A DNA stretch of 64,000 nt from Diprion similis (Eukaryota > Arthropoda > Insecta > Hymenoptera > Diprionidae). Location of the stretch: NCBI RefSeq assembly GCF_021155765.1, contig NC_060114.1, positions 5,084,001 through 5,148,000 on the forward strand, given 5' to 3'. Position 1 is the first letter of the stretch. Every line of letters begins with the position of its first letter. The translations under genes were made by a program, and so were the position numbers. The notes beneath the pieces are model-generated. The model did not search any database, was not told the DNA's origin, and worked only from the letters and a program-made list of their open reading frames with translations. Shown piece by piece: positions 25,166 through 38,127 of this stretch.

Positions 25166-25919
25166 AAACGAAAAATATTTTCACACTCAAGGAAAGAATG
25201 TTTGAACGAATGAATTATCTCTGAAGATACTTTTTCCAAGATGTTAGATGATAGCTTTAAAGGATGCATTTACCTATATCATGTACGCTAGAAAAAAAGA
25301 ATCCAAATTTCCACTGTGAAATGCTTATTTCACATAATATTTCGAAATTTCAACTCGGCAACTACATCGAGCGTCAAATGATGATAAATTTTTCATTTCC
25401 ATTATTCAACAGTGTTGCGCGAGAAGGCTAAACGCAAGAGTTGAGTCAGCTGAAAGCTGTCGATCCGTCCATGTTGTTACGCCAATTTTGACAGTTGTTT
25501 TTTTTTCTTTTTTTGCATATTACTTTTGTGTAGTTAGTAGTCGAAAATAACTCTAAGTTCGGTTGCGTTCCAATAACTGATGAAACTGATTAATAATGAG
25601 TTCATTATGTATTAGAATATTGTGGCTACTTAGCTTGGCATGTTGACACTAAAAGTGTATTTGTTTTTTTTATGGCATTGATATATAAAAATAAACAGAT
25701 TGCCGTTTTACAATCGCACCTTGCGGTACGGCTTATTTTCTATTTCTATTCGTTACAAATATTTTTCACTCTGAGCGATTATTGTTTTTCCGAAAATTAT
25801 ATTTTTTTTAATCAATTCGAAATAGTCACATCTTAATGACTTTGCGTTATGTTCTGATGGTAAGCCAAAAGGTACATTTATATGTAACAAAAGTATTTCG
25901 TTTGTAACTAATCCCTGAG

Positions 25920-28290
25920 TTACTTACAACTTACATTACAATTTTTTAAAAATTTTTTCTCAATTAAACATGTTCGTGCAATTTCTTGCGAAGCGTTCAA
26001 TCCGCCAATTTTTCTCTTTATAATCGTGGTATTGAGGAGTGCGATTCTTTTCATAGCCATCTCAATAATTTTCTTCAATTTGACCACCTTGAAATAATTA
26101 CCATAATGTGAGTAACGTGTTGAGGTATATTTTAGACGTTATAAGTCGCGCAATTGTTAAAAATACGTACCTTTGCCTGCAAACGTGCGTTTTTACGTCT
26201 GAAAGATTTCAATAAGTTAGCCCTCTTCTCTTGTTTATTATTATTCAAGCGCTTCGACCTTTCCTGACTAAGTTTCTGGTTTCTCAGAAGTCGACAAGCG
26301 GAACACCTTTTAAAACAATATCGCCTTGACAACAACTTTTTGGTACAAAATCCGGTACATAGCTCCGCTCTCCTACAAAATATATTCATTAAAAGAGTGC
26401 ATGTAAGCAGGCGGCTGATAAGTGGATGAATTCTTGGAATTAATATTCTGACTATCAATGATTTGAATCGATTGAAGCTTTTTTCATAAAAAGTATGGAG
26501 ATCGAGCTTCACTTAGGAATTTCGTTCATCAGCGATAATTAATAAGAAGCATTATTATTGACAATAACAAACAGTTGATCTTCTTTGCTACAATTTCGCT
26601 TTTGCTATAGCTAATATATCATTTTGGTGCCAAATTGAAAAAAATTTTAAATTTTAGCCAAGAAATCAAATTTTTGTTAGAAGTTAACAAAACAAATTGG
26701 CTGTGGATCGCTGCGAAGAGAACAGTATTCAAGAATGCCCTCTCCAAATTTAAAGCAAATCGGTTTAACAGTTTTTGAGATATCGTGGGTGAAGCAAAAC
26801 GTAGCATCGTGCAGAATTACATTATATCAATAACAATGCTTTCTATTAATGGATTTTAATGAAAGAAATATTGAAATGAAGCGCAAACTACAGTTTTAAA
26901 TTAGTCGCATTCCAGTCGAATTGAATATTCGGTTGTTGGACTATAAATTATCGAGATTCACCCATTTTTTCAGCCATCTACTCGGATATATCTCCTTAAA
27001 TTTGAGACATTGTCAGAAATATGATTACACAACAAGTTACATCAAACATGGAAATATTTCTCATACGAATTGTCAAATCCAGTTCCTTGACACGGCGAGT
27101 TAGCGAGTATCTCCAGCGTTTTTAAGTTGGATAGAAAATCTTGAAAGGATTTTAACTCCTCTGGATATTGCAAAGTCGCTTTGTTATCGCCTGTCGAAAT
27201 CTGAAAGAAAAAACGCAAATTATTGAGTGAACTTGAATGATTTACATTTATAGAAAAAATTGGCATATTTTTACTTTCATTTCCATGTTCCCATCAATCA
27301 GGAGATTCAAATTTGGTTGGCCGGTTAGCGATAAGTGAGATAAGTGAACTCCTTCGCCAATAAATATATATGCCCACCCCTTAGGTAGGCGAAATTTATC
27401 CAAGTCAAATTTCAGTCTTTCCGTGCTGTACAGTAAACTCGAATCTTCTTGGCATATTTCAGTACTACTCTCCAACGTTTCTTGAGGTAACTCTTCCTTA
27501 GTCCTTGTTATGAGGCTTTTGTGGGCCTTGCTAAATTCCTCAACTATGTTTTCGTCACCAGATTGTACTTGTTGATTCATCCAATCGTCTTCCGTAATAT
27601 TTTCATTAAAACTAGTCAAGCAAGTATGCTCAGTTTCAACTTTCGTTATTTCTATTAGCGACAAATTTGTATCATTTTTCCCGTTTAAAATGTGCTTCTC
27701 CACACTTGTAGCTCTATTCTCCATATCCTAAATATTTATGAATATATATGTATATACTAGAAAGAAAATCAAGAGTATATAAAAATTTTTTAATCTATCC
27801 GTTGAAACAAATTTAGGTACTATACCTCTGAACGTTTGATTACAGAAGCAGACGGTATAGCGCCAAGTTTCAATTTGTATCTACCGCGTTCTATCCTGTG
27901 GATAGTTCCGTCAGGCATCTTAGTTTGGTAACACTTTTCAACATCGCTATCATGGAAGTGAAGTTCGCAGACCGAGTCATTTACAGATAACGTTCGGTCG
28001 TCCCGAGCCAAGGCGGCATTCCACTTGTTCCGCAGTTCTTCGCACTGCCATATAGAAATACATATTTTTCGTTAGAGAGAGTGATGAGTTCCTAATGTTT
28101 TTGGAAAATAAATATATCTTTACCAAAATATTTTAACAGTCCGTAATTTATACGTTACTCAAGCAAAAAAGGGATCGCGTACCCGTGGTGTACTAAACAA
28201 AGTTCTTCTCCTTTTTCCTCTAGAAGTGCTCTCCCTGTTTTCAGATGCGTAGCCACTCGAGCATCCGCGGACGAAACATTTTCGCGTCAT
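25920..28290 (-). CDS. THAP-domain zinc-finger protein
   Basis: Six minus-strand exons join in phase: 28290-28183, 28044-27826, 27727-27275, 27200-27067, 26372-26171 and 26087-25920, giving 427 residues. The THAP C2CH module is complete: C5 and C10 (MTRKCFVRGC), the conserved Trp (W44), C62 and H65 in SVCELHFHD, and GAIPSAS for the A-V-P box near residue 101. THAP domains bind DNA in a zinc-dependent way; many metazoan ones descend from P-element transposases. The middle (110-260) is acidic and not recognised. Residues about 305-372 are basic and cysteine-rich (five Cys in about 22 residues) and run into a probable coiled coil with the last exon. The fourth exon could instead be read through to a stop at 27042; splicing at 27067 is preferred because the phase joins a further conserved-looking exon. 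The particular THAP paralogue is not recognised. Confidence 0.75.
26400..26990. repeat. Dispersed repeat family 'GATGGCTGAA' (copy 3, in THAP intron)
   Basis: Begins near 'gcggctgataagtggatgaattc', contains 'gtatggagatcgagcttcac' and 'aataagaagcattattattgacaataac', and ends 'attcacccattttttcagccatctactcgg'. It occupies most of the intron between THAP exons 4 and 5. Confidence 0.65.
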
Positions 28291-28668
28291 TCTCGGTAGC
28301 CAATATGAAAAACTCTCAAATTTAAACGCATATAAAAGTGGAAATATGTACGATAAATGTTTACCAAACTCTCGTCACCTCCACTACGTTTTCCTGCTGG
28401 TCAACTACTGTGGCCACATAGTGTATTGCAGTGCCCCTAGGCGGGAAAAACGTTAACTATGTCCATTTTATCCTTACAGCATATACATTTTATCTCAATA
28501 CCCAGATCTCACTGAGATCAGTGCTAGAACTCTTACGACATGTCCCTTTTTTCGAAGTTAAAGCTCTTAAGTGAGATGTATACCAACTGTCTAAAGAGAT
28601 TCACATATTGTTAGGGAATTATTTTTCTGACGAATGCTACCTTGCTTGGTAATGCCATCACTTATAGG

Positions 28669-28905
28669 GTGCGTTCCGAAATTAGCTGGCAGTGATAAAA
28701 ACTCCCTAGGACAGTATCACAGCTAATCACGAACTTTGGAGCGCAAAAGAGATCAAAGATTGTTGACAGCACCAGGCACTAATATAATAGCTGGCAGCGT
28801 TAGAAACTCCCTAGGACAGAGACAGAACTAGTGACAAACTCACAGGCGCAAGAGAGATAAGAGATTGCTGATAGCACTAGAAGCTAATTTCGGAACGCAT
28901 CCATA
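28669..28905. repeat. MITE with GTTCCGAAATTAGCT termini, duplicated interior
   Basis: Starts ggtgcgttccgaaattagct and ends agctaatttcggaacgcatcc. The interior block 'aactccctaggacag…gcgcaa…gagat…agattg…agcac' occurs twice, so this is a fused or tandem double copy of about 237 bp. Confidence 0.65.
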
Positions 28906-28938
28906 GTTGCGGTATGAGATTAGAGCATCTAGGGTGAA

Positions 28939-29074
28939 GGGTGCGTTCCGATATTAGCTCTCAGTGTGCTATCAACAATCTTTCATCTCTTTTGCGCTGA
29001 CGAGTTCGAGGCTGCTCTGCCTCTGTCCTAGGGAGTTTTTAACGCTGCCAGCTAATTTCGGAACGCACCCTAAG
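28939..29074. repeat. MITE with GTTCCGAAATTAGCT termini, single copy
   Basis: Runs ggtgcgttccgatattagct … ctgtcctagggagtttttaac … agctaatttcggaacgcacc. It is about 136 bp with clear inverted ends, in the opposite orientation to the double copy before it. Confidence 0.7.
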
Positions 29075-29165
29075 GGTGTGAGTTATTCAAAGTCCCGCTC
29101 ATTTTTTCCCCATGCAGATTAACGTCACAACAATTAATCACCATTAATCTATGGTATTTTGCCGC

Positions 29166-29980
29166 CTTATTTCCTAGGCCTCTCCTCTGCGCTCATAGGC
29201 ACACCATGTATACTCACACCACGTATACCTATGAGATCGTGGCAAAACCAAAATACTAGAGAAACGAATTAAGCTCCACAAAGCGCCAATCACATTGAAG
29301 CCTGATTACCAAACACCAATCAGATCGTGACGTTTATTGCTTATGAGCGCCATTCTGGTCACTTTTTGAACTAATATTTGGTGGCCGATACTTTTTCAGC
29401 TGAAACCCCATACGAAATACTGCTTCCTTCCTACCGCTATCCTGCATCGCAGACAACTCTGGTTACTCATAACGAAGTGCCGCAGGACGGGAAATTGTGT
29501 GTCTACGTGTTGAGCGCCGCGAGGCGAAGCCGATTTTTTAATCCACGACCGTTCAAGTAATTGTACTGCGATTTTATTTTGTATAAGAATACATTTCGCA
29601 TGATAATAATCCGCCCTTAGATCTGAAACGTCGAGCATAACCTCCCAATAACGCGTCACTCGAGTCTCCGTACCGCCGTCCAAGTCAACGAGACTACGCG
29701 TCGTCATTTGGCGTGTCACAGAATAACGGCAGTCAAATTTTGCAACGAGTTTGTATCTATCAGAGATTAGCGTTTTCTGTCCCTTAAAGCTTTTACCTTG
29801 TCTCAACTACGGTCTGGGCGCCTTGCACAATAATCTGTTTCATTATTATTATAGTAGATCTTGAGTTGTGCTAAGTTATCTACGACTCTGTACGAGCTGA
29901 GCAAAGTGAACAATCATTTTGATTATTATTATTATCTTGGCACCTAGCTGAATCTATCGTTTATCAAATTACAGATTATA
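29166..29980. promoter_or_regulatory. ARS2 upstream region and probable 5' UTR
   Basis: Lies between the repeats and the ARS2 ATG. An 'aaattacag' acceptor-like site ends at 29973, eight bases before the ATG, suggesting a 5' UTR intron. Together with 28291-28611 it separates ARS2 from the divergently transcribed THAP gene. No TATA box or start site could be fixed. A 136-residue minus-strand frame at 29396-29806 does not look like a gene. Confidence 0.4.
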
Positions 29981-32379
29981 ATGGCAGACTCTGACGACGA
30001 GTACGACAGAAAACGGAGGGACAAATTCAGGGGCGAGAGAACAGAGTCGTACTCCAGAGAAGGAAGACGCGGTGATGATCGTCGCCGAGATGAGTGGGTC
30101 GACAGGTGGGTGTAAATCCCATGTTCTAACTGAGTTTTTCCAGGTTCAGCACTGCGGAGGCAACTTTATACACTTTGTCAAAAACACACATCGATCGAAC
30201 AGCAGTCTGGGCATTGACAACATTTTAGTAACAATGGATTTTCCAGAAAATATGTCATTTCGCTACAGCAGTGTTGTTTGAAACTAAGTTATACCATATC
30301 CCTAATTTATAATTAGCAAACTCAATGTATTCGAAATAGTTGGAGATGCCTAATTTTTCTTAAACGTTTCATCACATTATCGTTACTAAATTCATTAGGT
30401 GATTAATTATTTAAGCAAATGAGAGTCAATCATTCGTTGTGTTGGTGTGAAAAACTGTATGTTGAATAATTTATACGTCGAATTAAGGATCAATTACCTG
30501 GGTTGTTTGAACGAAAGTTCGGATAAGAGGAAAAACTGTTTAGAAAGTATTGTATCAGTTGCCCAAGTAATACCGCCGGGGTCTGGGACATGGTCGTCTG
30601 TGAGGCCTAAACCTAATGGTTGAAAAAAAAAATACTGCTGGGGATCTTCTAAACTGCTTTTCCTTTTGTTTCCAAATTTTCAATTCAGACGGTGGGACTC
30701 ATTTACGCTTAACGTTGTGCCGTTATCAATATAGATTTTATATCGTTTAAGCTACAAATCTCTCGTCTATAGGCTTTATAAAAAACCTGTAAAAATCAGA
30801 GAATTCAGTGTGATAGTAAAAAATGTAACAACCCTCAGACTCAGAATGAAGTTTGAAGGAGTTGAATTTCAAAGATACGAATTTGCTACTGCAGCATCAC
30901 ATGTACATTTTTTATATTTCAGACAGTTTAGAAAGTTTCGAAACAACGAGTATTTCTGATAATCCGCCATTCCAATAACTTTACAAACTTTAACGTCATA
31001 CTCAATTTTGTATTCATCAATTCTTCCTCTTTTATCAAGCCATGCACTTGTATTTTTGAGACAAAATTCTGTACCAAATGCACCTTTTCACTTTTGTTCC
31101 CATTCAGGGAATGGTCGAGTCGTCCGAGAGCGAGGCCTGAGTACCGAGAGTATCGAGGTGGTGGCGGAGGCGGAGGTCGGGAACGATACAGCCCAGCTCG
31201 ATCTCAGGAAATGGCTCCGCCGATGAAGCGGATGCGGGCTGACTGGGAGGACCGTCCGCGTTACGGAGGCCACGATTATTACGGCGGCGGAACTTCCTGG
31301 GGTCCAGATCATTACGCGCCGGCGCACCATAGCAACCATCACTATGGCAACCATTCAAACAACAACAGGTGAGCTTTTCTGTTTTTTTTTTTTTCTTCAA
31401 ATGCTCGTTAATTTTTTATCACAAATGGCTGCATGTGCTAAAGATCGATGAGAACAAGGTTCCGTGCTCGTTTTATTCTGTCATTCATTATTGTCTCGCT
31501 GTAATTAATCATGAAGAGATTATTTGAAGATAATAGAGTTTTGTCCGCTATTATTTCGCACGGAATGTTGCCAAAGCGCAGCAGATTCACGCCTAGACTT
31601 TTGGCCAGGATGAGGTGGGTATTCGTTATTTTAACTTCACATTTCGCAAGATTGTTGGAGTTTGTAGTTCTAACAACGAAGACTTTTAAAAACCTCGAAG
31701 CTGTTGAGATTTCTTACCGTAGCTTCTTTGTACTTTTAATAGAAAAATAAATGTCTGGCAAATTTAACGAAGGGATAGAATAAGTCTCGAATCTCTCAAT
31801 GACGTGCAGAAAAAGTGAAGCTTGACGTTTCAATGTTGAAAACAATTTAACAATAGCGATCAGTTAATTTTTGAAATTACATATAGAATCATTTAAAATT
31901 ATTAAAAAATTCTGGAACTGTGCAAAATCTCATCGATTGAATTCAATGTATAGAAAGAGTAATTTTATGACGAGTGTTTTCTTTCGCTTGACCTGCATTT
32001 GTAACTTTTCTTTTCCCTTTAAACTGAAAGTTATCTACCAATTCAGAAAACTATAGATATATTATTATTTCTAATATACCCTGATATTTTTCGCAGTCGC
32101 GAAGTTGCCGGAAACTTCAGTAATTCGAATGTGGAGACGCAGCCGCCGATGATGTCGTTCAAGGCGTTTCTTGGTACGCAAGAAGACTCAATTACAGATG
32201 AGGAAGCGATAAAACGTTACAACGAGTACAAACTGGAGTTCAGGCGGCAGCAACTCAACGAATTCTTTGTTGCTCACAAGGACGAAGAGTGGTAAGTGAC
32301 GATCCATAGGTTATTCGTTACATTGTGATTGTATCTTTATCATTGTTGTTATTTATCGTTATTATATATTTATGTTACA

Positions 32380-32427
<48 letters not shown>

Positions 32428-35400
32428 TGTATGTCACTTCATAAACTCTATTCCAAGAGCTGCAATAACGTATTCATACACAGGGTTTGGAGTTTTCTTG
32501 GCACGTGTTTCAAAATTCGAATCAAAAATCAGATTAAATTAGTTGAAAGTTTTGGGAAAAAAAATTATGTAAAGAAATTAAATACCGATGATTTTCTCAG
32601 AATGTAGATAATTTGGTAACATTATTATTATCTTTATTATTATTTTTATTGTTATTGTTATTATTAGTATTTTTATTACGCTTGTATCGACTTCAACAAC
32701 GGCTTTTTGTTTGCGATGAAATCTTTGAAAAAATCATTGTATTCCTTCTTACGTGTCGGACTTTGTATGAGATTATCACAATTATTGGGCTACTGAGTAT
32801 TGTCGGAATTGTTATTATTTTTTTCTCTACATCATACAAATTTTCACAGTACGAATATTATCCTATCTATGTGTTTTTTTTTTTTTCTTTCTTTCTTTCA
32901 ATTCTATTTCGTCGGTCAATGATTTTCAATCGCACAATCGTAAGAAAAGTTCTTGAGAGTTTTCTTGCAGAAATTTTGAAAATGAACAAGTTTTTGTTAA
33001 TTGTTGTATTTTTTTTATTTTTTTATTTATTTTGTGGGCCGAGGGGCTAAAATTGACAAAGTAAAGAAAATACCGAACGAAAGGAAAGCCGTTTTTGAAG
33101 TGTGAGAAGATGGCCGGAATAGACAAAAGAGAATAGAAAAATATTGATGGAAAGTTGATGGTATTAAGGGAAAGAAAAGAAAAATAATTGAAAATTGAAT
33201 ACCAAGTATTTAGAAATTGATAAGGTTTGTTGGCCAAAATCAATGCTCATTATCAATTTTATTACAAAATATTTGCACGTTCATTATTTATCTAATTATT
33301 ATATTTGCTGTTACATATTTACATAGCAAGATTTTTTTCAATATAATACAAACACCGAAAATATCTGAATTATAAGTAATTTTAAATCGTTTTAAAACTG
33401 TCGGAAATCTATTAGATTCGTTCGATTCGACTATTTACGACGACTCGTTTTATTCAGAAGACTATTTTCTACAAAGTCACTGAAACAGATTTCTTTACCT
33501 TACTGAAATATTTCAAAATTAAGTATTCAAAGACGCTGATGCAATAAAAAAAAAAAAAAAAAACGAATAAAAAAGAAATATAAGTTTTTCAATGGATTTG
33601 TAGAAAATGGACTTCCGAGTAAAATAAGCAATCGTTGAGTGGTATCGAATAAATCCATATTTTTTACTAACTTTTAAGCGCCGATATCTAAGCTTTCCTT
33701 CGCAAATTTACTGTTTTCTACGTTTGTATATTTAAAGAGATCTTCGTAGCTTAACGAATATGATAATTTGATGGATACTCGACTGGCGACTATCTTGTAA
33801 TAAAATGGATAAAAAGTATCGATTTTCGACCAACATCAGCCTCTTGAAAAAAAAAAAAAAGACGAAAGAAATGGGGAAAAAACCAAGATCAAACGATATA
33901 AGCCAAGTTTAATCTTCGTAAAATTTGTAACAATGTGATCAGATCTGTCTATCCCTACAGCACACAGAGCCGCCGGTCGCCCTATGCCTCGAGCACAGGT
34001 CGCAACGTCCGTTTATTATTTTTGACACGATTTTTAACGAATAAAGAAAATTTTAATAACCGCGTCACGCGCATCAACGAGAAGACCTTAAAAAAGCAAA
34101 CAAACAAACAGAGAAACGCCGTTTCTTGAAATAAGTTTACAAAATATGACTGAGAGATTACGAGCTGGGCGCGCAAAGCCCAAATATGCTCGCTTAGGCC
34201 GCGTTCTAAACCCGCAAATAATATTTTATATATCAACAACTTGCCGTTATGAAATAATGGTTTTAGATATCTATAAATCGCTCTCTCAGAAACGTCGAGA
34301 AACTGAATGCGAGCAAATACATATATCAGAATACAGGTGAGGCTCCATTCTGTAAATGAACCATGCTGTCATTGTCACATGCATAACACTCGTTTTTTCC
34401 AATGTGTTCCGTCCTAATCCGCCTACTCAAATTTTCTCAAATTATTCTCTTTTACCGACCATACACTCAATACGTCGCGGAAAAACAAAAAAGTTCAGCT
34501 TTTATTGCACCAAATTATCAAACTCCTAGTTTCCGTAGCTCGGTTTAGTTTATTGGATGTTCGAATAGATTGAAAAATATTTCAAACTAATGAATAGTAA
34601 CGAGGAAGAAATTGATACATGTAAAAGAACAATTCAAACGATCGAGTAACAAGTTGTGGAATAAATTATCTCCAAACAAGTAACACTGAATTATAATAAA
34701 TACCAAATTCTAGGCAAATTGTAAGAGAATTTTGAGAATTGTGGTTTTTTTTTTCAAAGATTTGTCTATTTTATAACCAGGAGCTGAGAGATGCTAAAAA
34801 AATGTAACATTTTCCACACAAATTTCAATCGAATCGATTTACTCGTTCGTTAGGAAATAGTAGGAGTTTGGAAAAATTTCTTTACCAATTACTTCGTATG
34901 TCACTAGAATTTTGTCCGAATCAGTCGAGCCGTTCCTCTGTAATTTAGAATTTAGAATACGCAAAAAAATGATTGAAAAGTTTCAAAAATTTGCGATTCG
35001 GTAACTGGAAGCAAGAGAGGCTTGGAAAGTGATAAATCAAATTCAAGTTGATAAAGCCATTTTTCTGGAATTCAGGATACAACATTTTCTGAATGTTCTT
35101 CAGTAGCGACTTTAATCTAGAGTGTATAATTCTCATCAGATATTTGCATATGCAATAATTTAGACATATTTAGAAAGAAATTGTCCCGTCACGAGTAACC
35201 CTTCAACGTTGGTTGACTACGATTTCTGGTTGTGTTAAAAGAGAATAATTTTTTCGGGTAGATTAAGACGGGATACTTTATAATATTATAGATGTATTAT
35301 TCATTACTTCAAGGTACTATAAATATTCTTAACTTACATGAATAACAAAACTGTTTCTAATCAGATCAAGAGTGGAAAAACGCTTCTAAATAATATTTTC

Positions 35401-38072
35401 ACTGAATTTTCATCTTCTCTTTCACGTTTGCTTACAGAATATGTGACAATTCTTAATATATTGTAAAATTAAAACAAATTATTGGGAAATCTTATTCGCT
35501 ATCTTAGAATTAGATAACAACACGTTAAAAATATTTCTTCACTTTTCTTTATCCACCCTTGATGTGATTGAATTTGAACACCGGATATTCGATACATTTC
35601 GTTTTTGCAAGATGATAAAAAAAAAAACAAAAAGATGTATCTTAATTTCTTAATAATGTTTCTGTGGATTCCTATCGAATATCCAGTGATAATTTCCTTC
35701 ATACGATAACTTCGAAGACGAATAAGAATCAAGACAAAGAATACGAAACTTTTAAAAGATCAGGATTTGAACGCGTCGCTGAAACTTTTTCAGTATTTGT
35801 ATCTCACAAAATTTATTCTTGATGAAGAATGCTCGCGTACTAATTCTTTGTGTTTGTTTGAAAAATTTGTCAGACTGATCAAGCATCAATTTTATTTATA
35901 TTAAGTTAAAATTTTTAAATCAAAATATCATTTCATACGACCGAGTATAAGAGATTTTTTTATTCTGAAATTGTTATCGCCAGAATATTATTACTACTAT
36001 TCTTATTATTATACTATTTTTGTTTCTTTCTGTTTAAGTATTGACATTTTGTAATTGAGAATATTTGTTTTATGCGGCGATAGGTTCAAGATAAAATACC
36101 ACCCTGAAGAATCTGTCAAGCGGAAAGATGAACAAATATCTGCGCTCAAGGTACGAGATGACTTTTCGCAGTTTGCATTTAGTTCGTTTAAAAAAATTCT
36201 CTATTTTGATTTCTTTTTTGAAAAACAATAACCCGACGAAAATATATTTTCCTTTATGTGATGCTTTACTTGTTAGAAAAACAAAATTTCCTGAAAAAAT
36301 CGTTCTTCTTATCCAAACAAAACAAGTTTATGAATAAGAAGAAGAGAAAAAATTCTTGCTCAAGCTTTGAAATCTTATGTATAGAAAAAAAATTTCTTAC
36401 TCATCATTCGCTCTGAAAATTTCTTAAGAAAAATCATTGCTTGGATAATAAAAAATATGCCAATGAGGAATTTAGTGCATTTTAATATAATTAATATGTT
36501 TAATTTAGAAACGCGTCGAAGTGTTTTTGGAGATGCTTCGGCTAGGCGAAATAGACAAAGTCTCTGTCGATGCTGACCAAGCAGACGCGTTGCTCCACCT
36601 TTTGGACGCGGTCGTTATTAAACTGGAAGGCGGAACCGAAGAAGACCTCAAAGTTCTTGACGCCAAACCGCCGAATCCTCCCACGCCGAAAGAAACTACT
36701 CCCGCACCTAAGGAGAAGGAAGTTAAAGAACAAAAAGTTGACCAAGAGCCGGAAAAGGAGCCTGAAAAAGCGTGAGTGCGCGAGTAGAAATTTTTTTACT
36801 GAGAATTGGAAAGAATTGAGCGAATTCTAGGTTGACCTTTTAAAACAGCACTTTAGTTAGCACTTTTAGAACTTTGACTTCTCGGAGTTATGCCTTTTCG
36901 CCATTTTGTCCTTTCACAATTATGTTGTTTCGGAACTTGAAGCGTTCGGGTTTTGGACCGTTTGAAACTTTGACGTATCGTCAAATTTTGATTTTTTACT
37001 TTGAATTTTGTCACCAAAAAGTTCGGAATTTGGTGCTTTCGGAACTTTTCAAATTCGACATTTCAACCCGTACAGTTTATATTTCTATCGCTTTTCAGGG
37101 AAGATGATAACAAATCTGAGAAACCAGCAGATGCTGAAAAACCAAATGAAAGCAATGAAGCGAACGGTGAAATTGAAATGGAAAATGAAGAAAAAGAGGA
37201 GAAGAAAGACGAACTGGAGAAATTAGCTGAGAATTCTGAGGCCAAAGAAGTCGAGGTTCAAGAGGTTCAAACTCCGGATGAAAAAGGTATTTTTAATTCA
37301 CCAGTTTTATCATTAATTCCTCGAGCTTTGATTTGAGCGAAAAAAATAGTTTTTTCCTCTCAAGTGTTTAAATACTCCGATTTATTATTCAACAGAGGAA
37401 AAATCTGAGGAACCAAACTCCAAGAAGCGAAAACGTTCGGACAGTAATAGCAGTAGTAGCAGCAGCAGCAGTTCGAGCAGCCTTTCTGACAGCGACAGCA
37501 ATAAGCCAGACACTCCAAAAACTGATGCTCGTAAGTATCTGAAACAAAACAAGAGATACTATTTCGTATATAAACTTGTAGACCAATAATGGTCGGCCTG
37601 TTAGGTTTATGGCTTTTAATTATTCTGCGTCAAGATCGATTCTCAAAAGTCGTGTATGATTATCCCCATTAATTTGGAAGTTTAGAAGAATTGAATTTTT
37701 TTGCCGCTTAGGCAGAAAATTTTTCTAGCAATTAACCGTTAATCGTATTCACTTGAACTTTTAAATTCCTTTTCTTATATACTTGAAAAGCAATATTAGT
37801 CTGGGAATTTATGATTTGAAGCTCTTGTTTATTTATAAAAATTCCCGATTATAATTTACTGTACTTAAAATTACAGTTTTTCAATACGGAGAGCGAAACA
37901 AGCGTATTTAAAATGGTAATATTAGGTCAATGAGACTTATTCTTTGTTTTTAATCAGAAGACCAAGAACATTTGTATTCTCAACAATAAATTACGCGATT
38001 CCTTTAATGTGGCTTCCAGCGTTTTCTTTACAGAGTATGAGAATAAAGAAAGATAAAGACTATTACTACCAT

Positions 38073-38127
<55 letters not shown>

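Larger units (their letters stand above)
28612..29165. repeat. Dispersed repeat interrupted by two MITEs
   Basis: Outer parts 'tagggaattatttttctg…accttgcttggtaatgccatca' and 'gagttattcaaagtcccgctc…ttccccatgcagatt…cgtcacaacaattaatcacc' match the continuous copy at 16327-16500. The DNA between (28669-29074) consists mainly of GTTCCGAAATTAGCT MITEs, so the order of insertion can be read. Confidence 0.65.

Noticed and set aside
27042..27066. Ending the THAP gene at the stop at 27042
   Set aside because: A donor at 27066 (tc|gtatga) joins in phase to two further exons coding a basic coiled-coil region, which fits THAP protein layout better; cDNA would decide.
29396..29806. 136-codon minus-strand frame upstream of ARS2
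   Set aside because: It lies in the probable promoter/5' UTR, has no recognisable domain, and the opposite strand is also partly open.
32613..33050. 145-codon hydrophobic frame in the ARS2 intron
   Set aside because: The leucine/phenylalanine-rich translation comes from a T-rich (TTA)n-like tract; no splice or start context supports it.
33955..33992. Candidate 38-nt exon in the ARS2 intron after 'ctatccctacag'
   Set aside because: The length would shift the ARS2 frame, the donor (gtcgca) is poor, and the neighbouring exons join perfectly without it.
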